Origin: JBOGXF01 sp050694275
GTDB lineage: Bacteria; Actinomycetota; CADDZG01; WHSQ01
Length of the DNA: 7,687 nucleotides
Reading direction: 5' to 3'
NCBI GenBank assembly: GCA_050694275.1
Contig: JBOGXF010000058.1
Location: 1-7,687, forward strand
Shown here: positions 6,448-7,687 of the stretch, piece by piece
How positions within the stretch are numbered: the stretch's first letter is position 1
How the letters are laid out: each line of letters starts with the position of its first letter
Made by a program: the position numbers and the translations under genes
Notes under the pieces: model-generated
The model's input: only the letters and a program-made list of their open reading frames with translations
Told to the model about the DNA's origin: nothing
Databases searched by the model: none

Positions 6448-7687
6448 AGATCGAGGACTACGCGCTCCTCGGCGATACGCACTCGGCCGCGCTCGTCGCT
6501 CGGGACGGGTCGATCGACTGGCTCTGCCTGCCCCGATTCGATTCCCCGTCGTGCTTCGCGGCGATTCTCGATCCCGAGGTGGGCGGGCACTGGCGCATCG
6601 CTCCCGCCGGCGAGGACGTCGAGATCGATCGGCGTTACCGGGACTCGAGCATGGTGCTCGAGACGACCTTTCGCACCTCCGAGGGAACCGTGACCCTCGT
6701 CGATTGTCTCCCACTTGAGGAGGCGTCCGACCCCAGGGACCCGAGCGCGGTTTATCCGGAGCACGTCGTCGTCCGAATGGTGCGAGGCGATGCGGGCACG
6801 GTCCCGATGGTCATGGAGTACGCGCCCCGGTTCGACTACGGACGCATCCGGCCGTGGCTCAGGACAATAGAGGAGGGCGGTGTCGAGGCGATCGGGGGGC
6901 CGGACGCGCTCCAGTTGCAAGCCGACGTCGATCTCGAGATCGACGAATGTACGGTCCGAACGGACTTCGAGGTTTCCGAGGGAGACTGTGTCGCTTTCGC
7001 CGTCTGCTACTACGAATCCCATCGGGCGCCCCGAACCGACCTGCGGCCCGAGCAGGCGGGCCACCTGGTCGAGCTGACCGATCGTTTCTGGCGCGACTGG
7101 ATCGAGTGTTGTCGCTACGGAGGCGAGTGGCAGGACGCGGTGGAGCGGAGCCTCTTGGTCCTCAAGGCGCTGACCTATTCGCCGACGGGCGGGTTGGTGG
7201 CCGCCGCAACGACCTCACTTCCGGAATCGATCGGAGGCGTGCGGAACTGGGACTACCGCTTCTGCTGGCTGAGGGACGCGACCTTCACCCTCGAGGTCCT
7301 CATGGACCGGGGGTTCATGGGCGAAGCCGAGGGGTGGCGGGACTGGCTCCTGCGCGCGGTCGCCGGTGATCCGGACGACCTTCAGATCATGTACGGAGTC
7401 AAAGGCGAGCGACGACTCACCGAGATCGAGCTCGATTGGCTGGCGGGTTACGAGGGGTCGCGGCCCGTGAGGATCGGCAATGCCGCGGTCGACCAATTCC
7501 AGCTCGACGTGTACGGGGAGGTCATGGACGCGCTTCACTCCGCAAGGCGCGCAGGGCTCAAGACCGGCGAGGACTACTGGGCGCTCCAGAAGAGGATCGT
7601 CGAGTTCGTCTGCGAGTGCTGGCAGGAGCCGGACGAAGGCATCTGGGAGGTGCGCGACCGGCGTCGGCACTTCGTTCTTTCCAAGGT
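6444..7687 (+). CDS. Glycoside hydrolase family 15 protein (trehalase/glucoamylase-like), 3'-partial
   Basis: Cytoplasmic glycosidase of the GH15 trehalase-like group; 414 residues are visible and the frame runs off the right edge. Relatives are about 600-670 residues long. The N-terminal beta-sandwich 'trehalase-like' domain opens with KIEDYALLGDTHSAALVARD and GSIDWLCLPRFDSPSCFAAI (2-41). The (alpha/alpha)6 barrel begins near 215 and contains the hallmark GGVRNWDYRFCWLRDA (264-279) and DEGIWEVRDRRRHFVLSK (397-414). The latter is the region holding the expected catalytic acid glutamate; the second catalytic glutamate should lie past the window. Actinobacterial relatives include the mycobacterial trehalase that splits trehalose into two glucoses, while others act on alpha-glucans, so the substrate is not certain. 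ATG at 6444 overlaps the hydrolase stop in ATGA, with GGAG 8 bases upstream. Two positions differ from the motif as I remember it: AAATTSLPE (usually AAPTTS) and WEVRD (usually WEVRG). Confidence 0.92.
   Translation, partial: MKIEDYALLGDTHSAALVARDGSIDWLCLPRFDSPSCFAAILDPEVGGHWRIAPAGEDVEIDRRYRDSSMVLETTFRTSEGTVTLVDCLPLEEASDPRDPSAVYPEHVVVRMVRGDAGTVPMVMEYAPRFDYGRIRPWLRTIEEGGVEAIGGPDALQLQADVDLEIDECTVRTDFEVSEGDCVAFAVCYYESHRAPRTDLRPEQAGHLVELTDRFWRDWIECCRYGGEWQDAVERSLLVLKALTYSPTGGLVAAATTSLPESIGGVRNWDYRFCWLRDATFTLEVLMDRGFMGEAEGWRDWLLRAVAGDPDDLQIMYGVKGERRLTEIELDWLAGYEGSRPVRIGNAAVDQFQLDVYGEVMDALHSARRAGLKTGEDYWALQKRIVEFVCECWQEPDEGIWEVRDRRRHFVLSK

Noticed and set aside
5824..6714. A 296-codon open frame on the minus strand opposite the hydrolase and the start of the GH15 gene.
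   Set aside because: It is Arg/Ser-rich with no motif and spans two well-supported genes on the other strand.
6854..7369. A 171-codon open frame on the plus strand within the GH15 gene.
   Set aside because: It is an Arg/Gly-rich shift of the GH15 frame, which carries the conserved GH15 signatures.

Overview
This is a GC-rich (roughly two-thirds G+C), gene-dense chromosomal segment, most likely from an actinobacterium. The main pointers are a protein of the mycothiol-dependent maleylpyruvate isomerase family (mycothiol is an actinobacterial thiol), a membrane Fe-S oxidoreductase resembling mycobacterial EtfD (Rv0338c type), an MMPL transporter, a GH15 trehalase/glucoamylase-like enzyme and GTG starts. 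The genus cannot be told from the window. Both edges cut through genes.

Layout. (1) Positions 3-2198, plus strand: an MMPL/RND-type membrane transporter that lacks only its extreme N-terminus. (2) About 2186-2821, plus strand: a TetR/AcrR regulator whose 5' end overlaps the transporter. It has a good Shine-Dalgarno sequence but no ATG, GTG or TTG at the expected start. (3) Minus strand, read from right to left: a 709-residue membrane-bound, cysteine-rich Fe-S oxidoreductase (5683-3554), then a 240-residue mycothiol-dependent isomerase-like protein (3554-2832). The two are joined by a one-base TAGTG stop/start overlap. (4) An 89-bp divergent intergenic region (5684-5772). (5) Plus strand: a small alpha/beta hydrolase of the KANL3/Tex30 (dienelactone-hydrolase-like) type (5773-6447), joined by a 4-base ATGA overlap to a GH15 family enzyme (6444 to the right edge).

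How the genes fit together. The transporter-regulator pair looks like a transporter with a local TetR regulator. The Fe-S protein has a NarI-like membrane haem domain, two 4Fe-4S motifs and two CCG domains. This is the architecture of ETF:menaquinone oxidoreductases that pass electrons from fatty-acid beta-oxidation to the quinone pool. The isomerase-like partner is translationally coupled to it, but its role there is unknown. The hydrolase-GH15 pair is a separate operon, probably for carbohydrate or trehalose turnover. There are no RNA genes, mobile elements, CRISPR arrays or long non-coding stretches; the longest clear gap between genes is the 89-bp divergent region.

I do not see a clearly new biological system. 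The points most worth checking are the missing canonical start of the TetR gene, the G-rich tail of the Fe-S gene with its partner in the -1 frame, the unusual coupling of these two genes, and the CNG in place of CCG in the first cysteine-rich domain.
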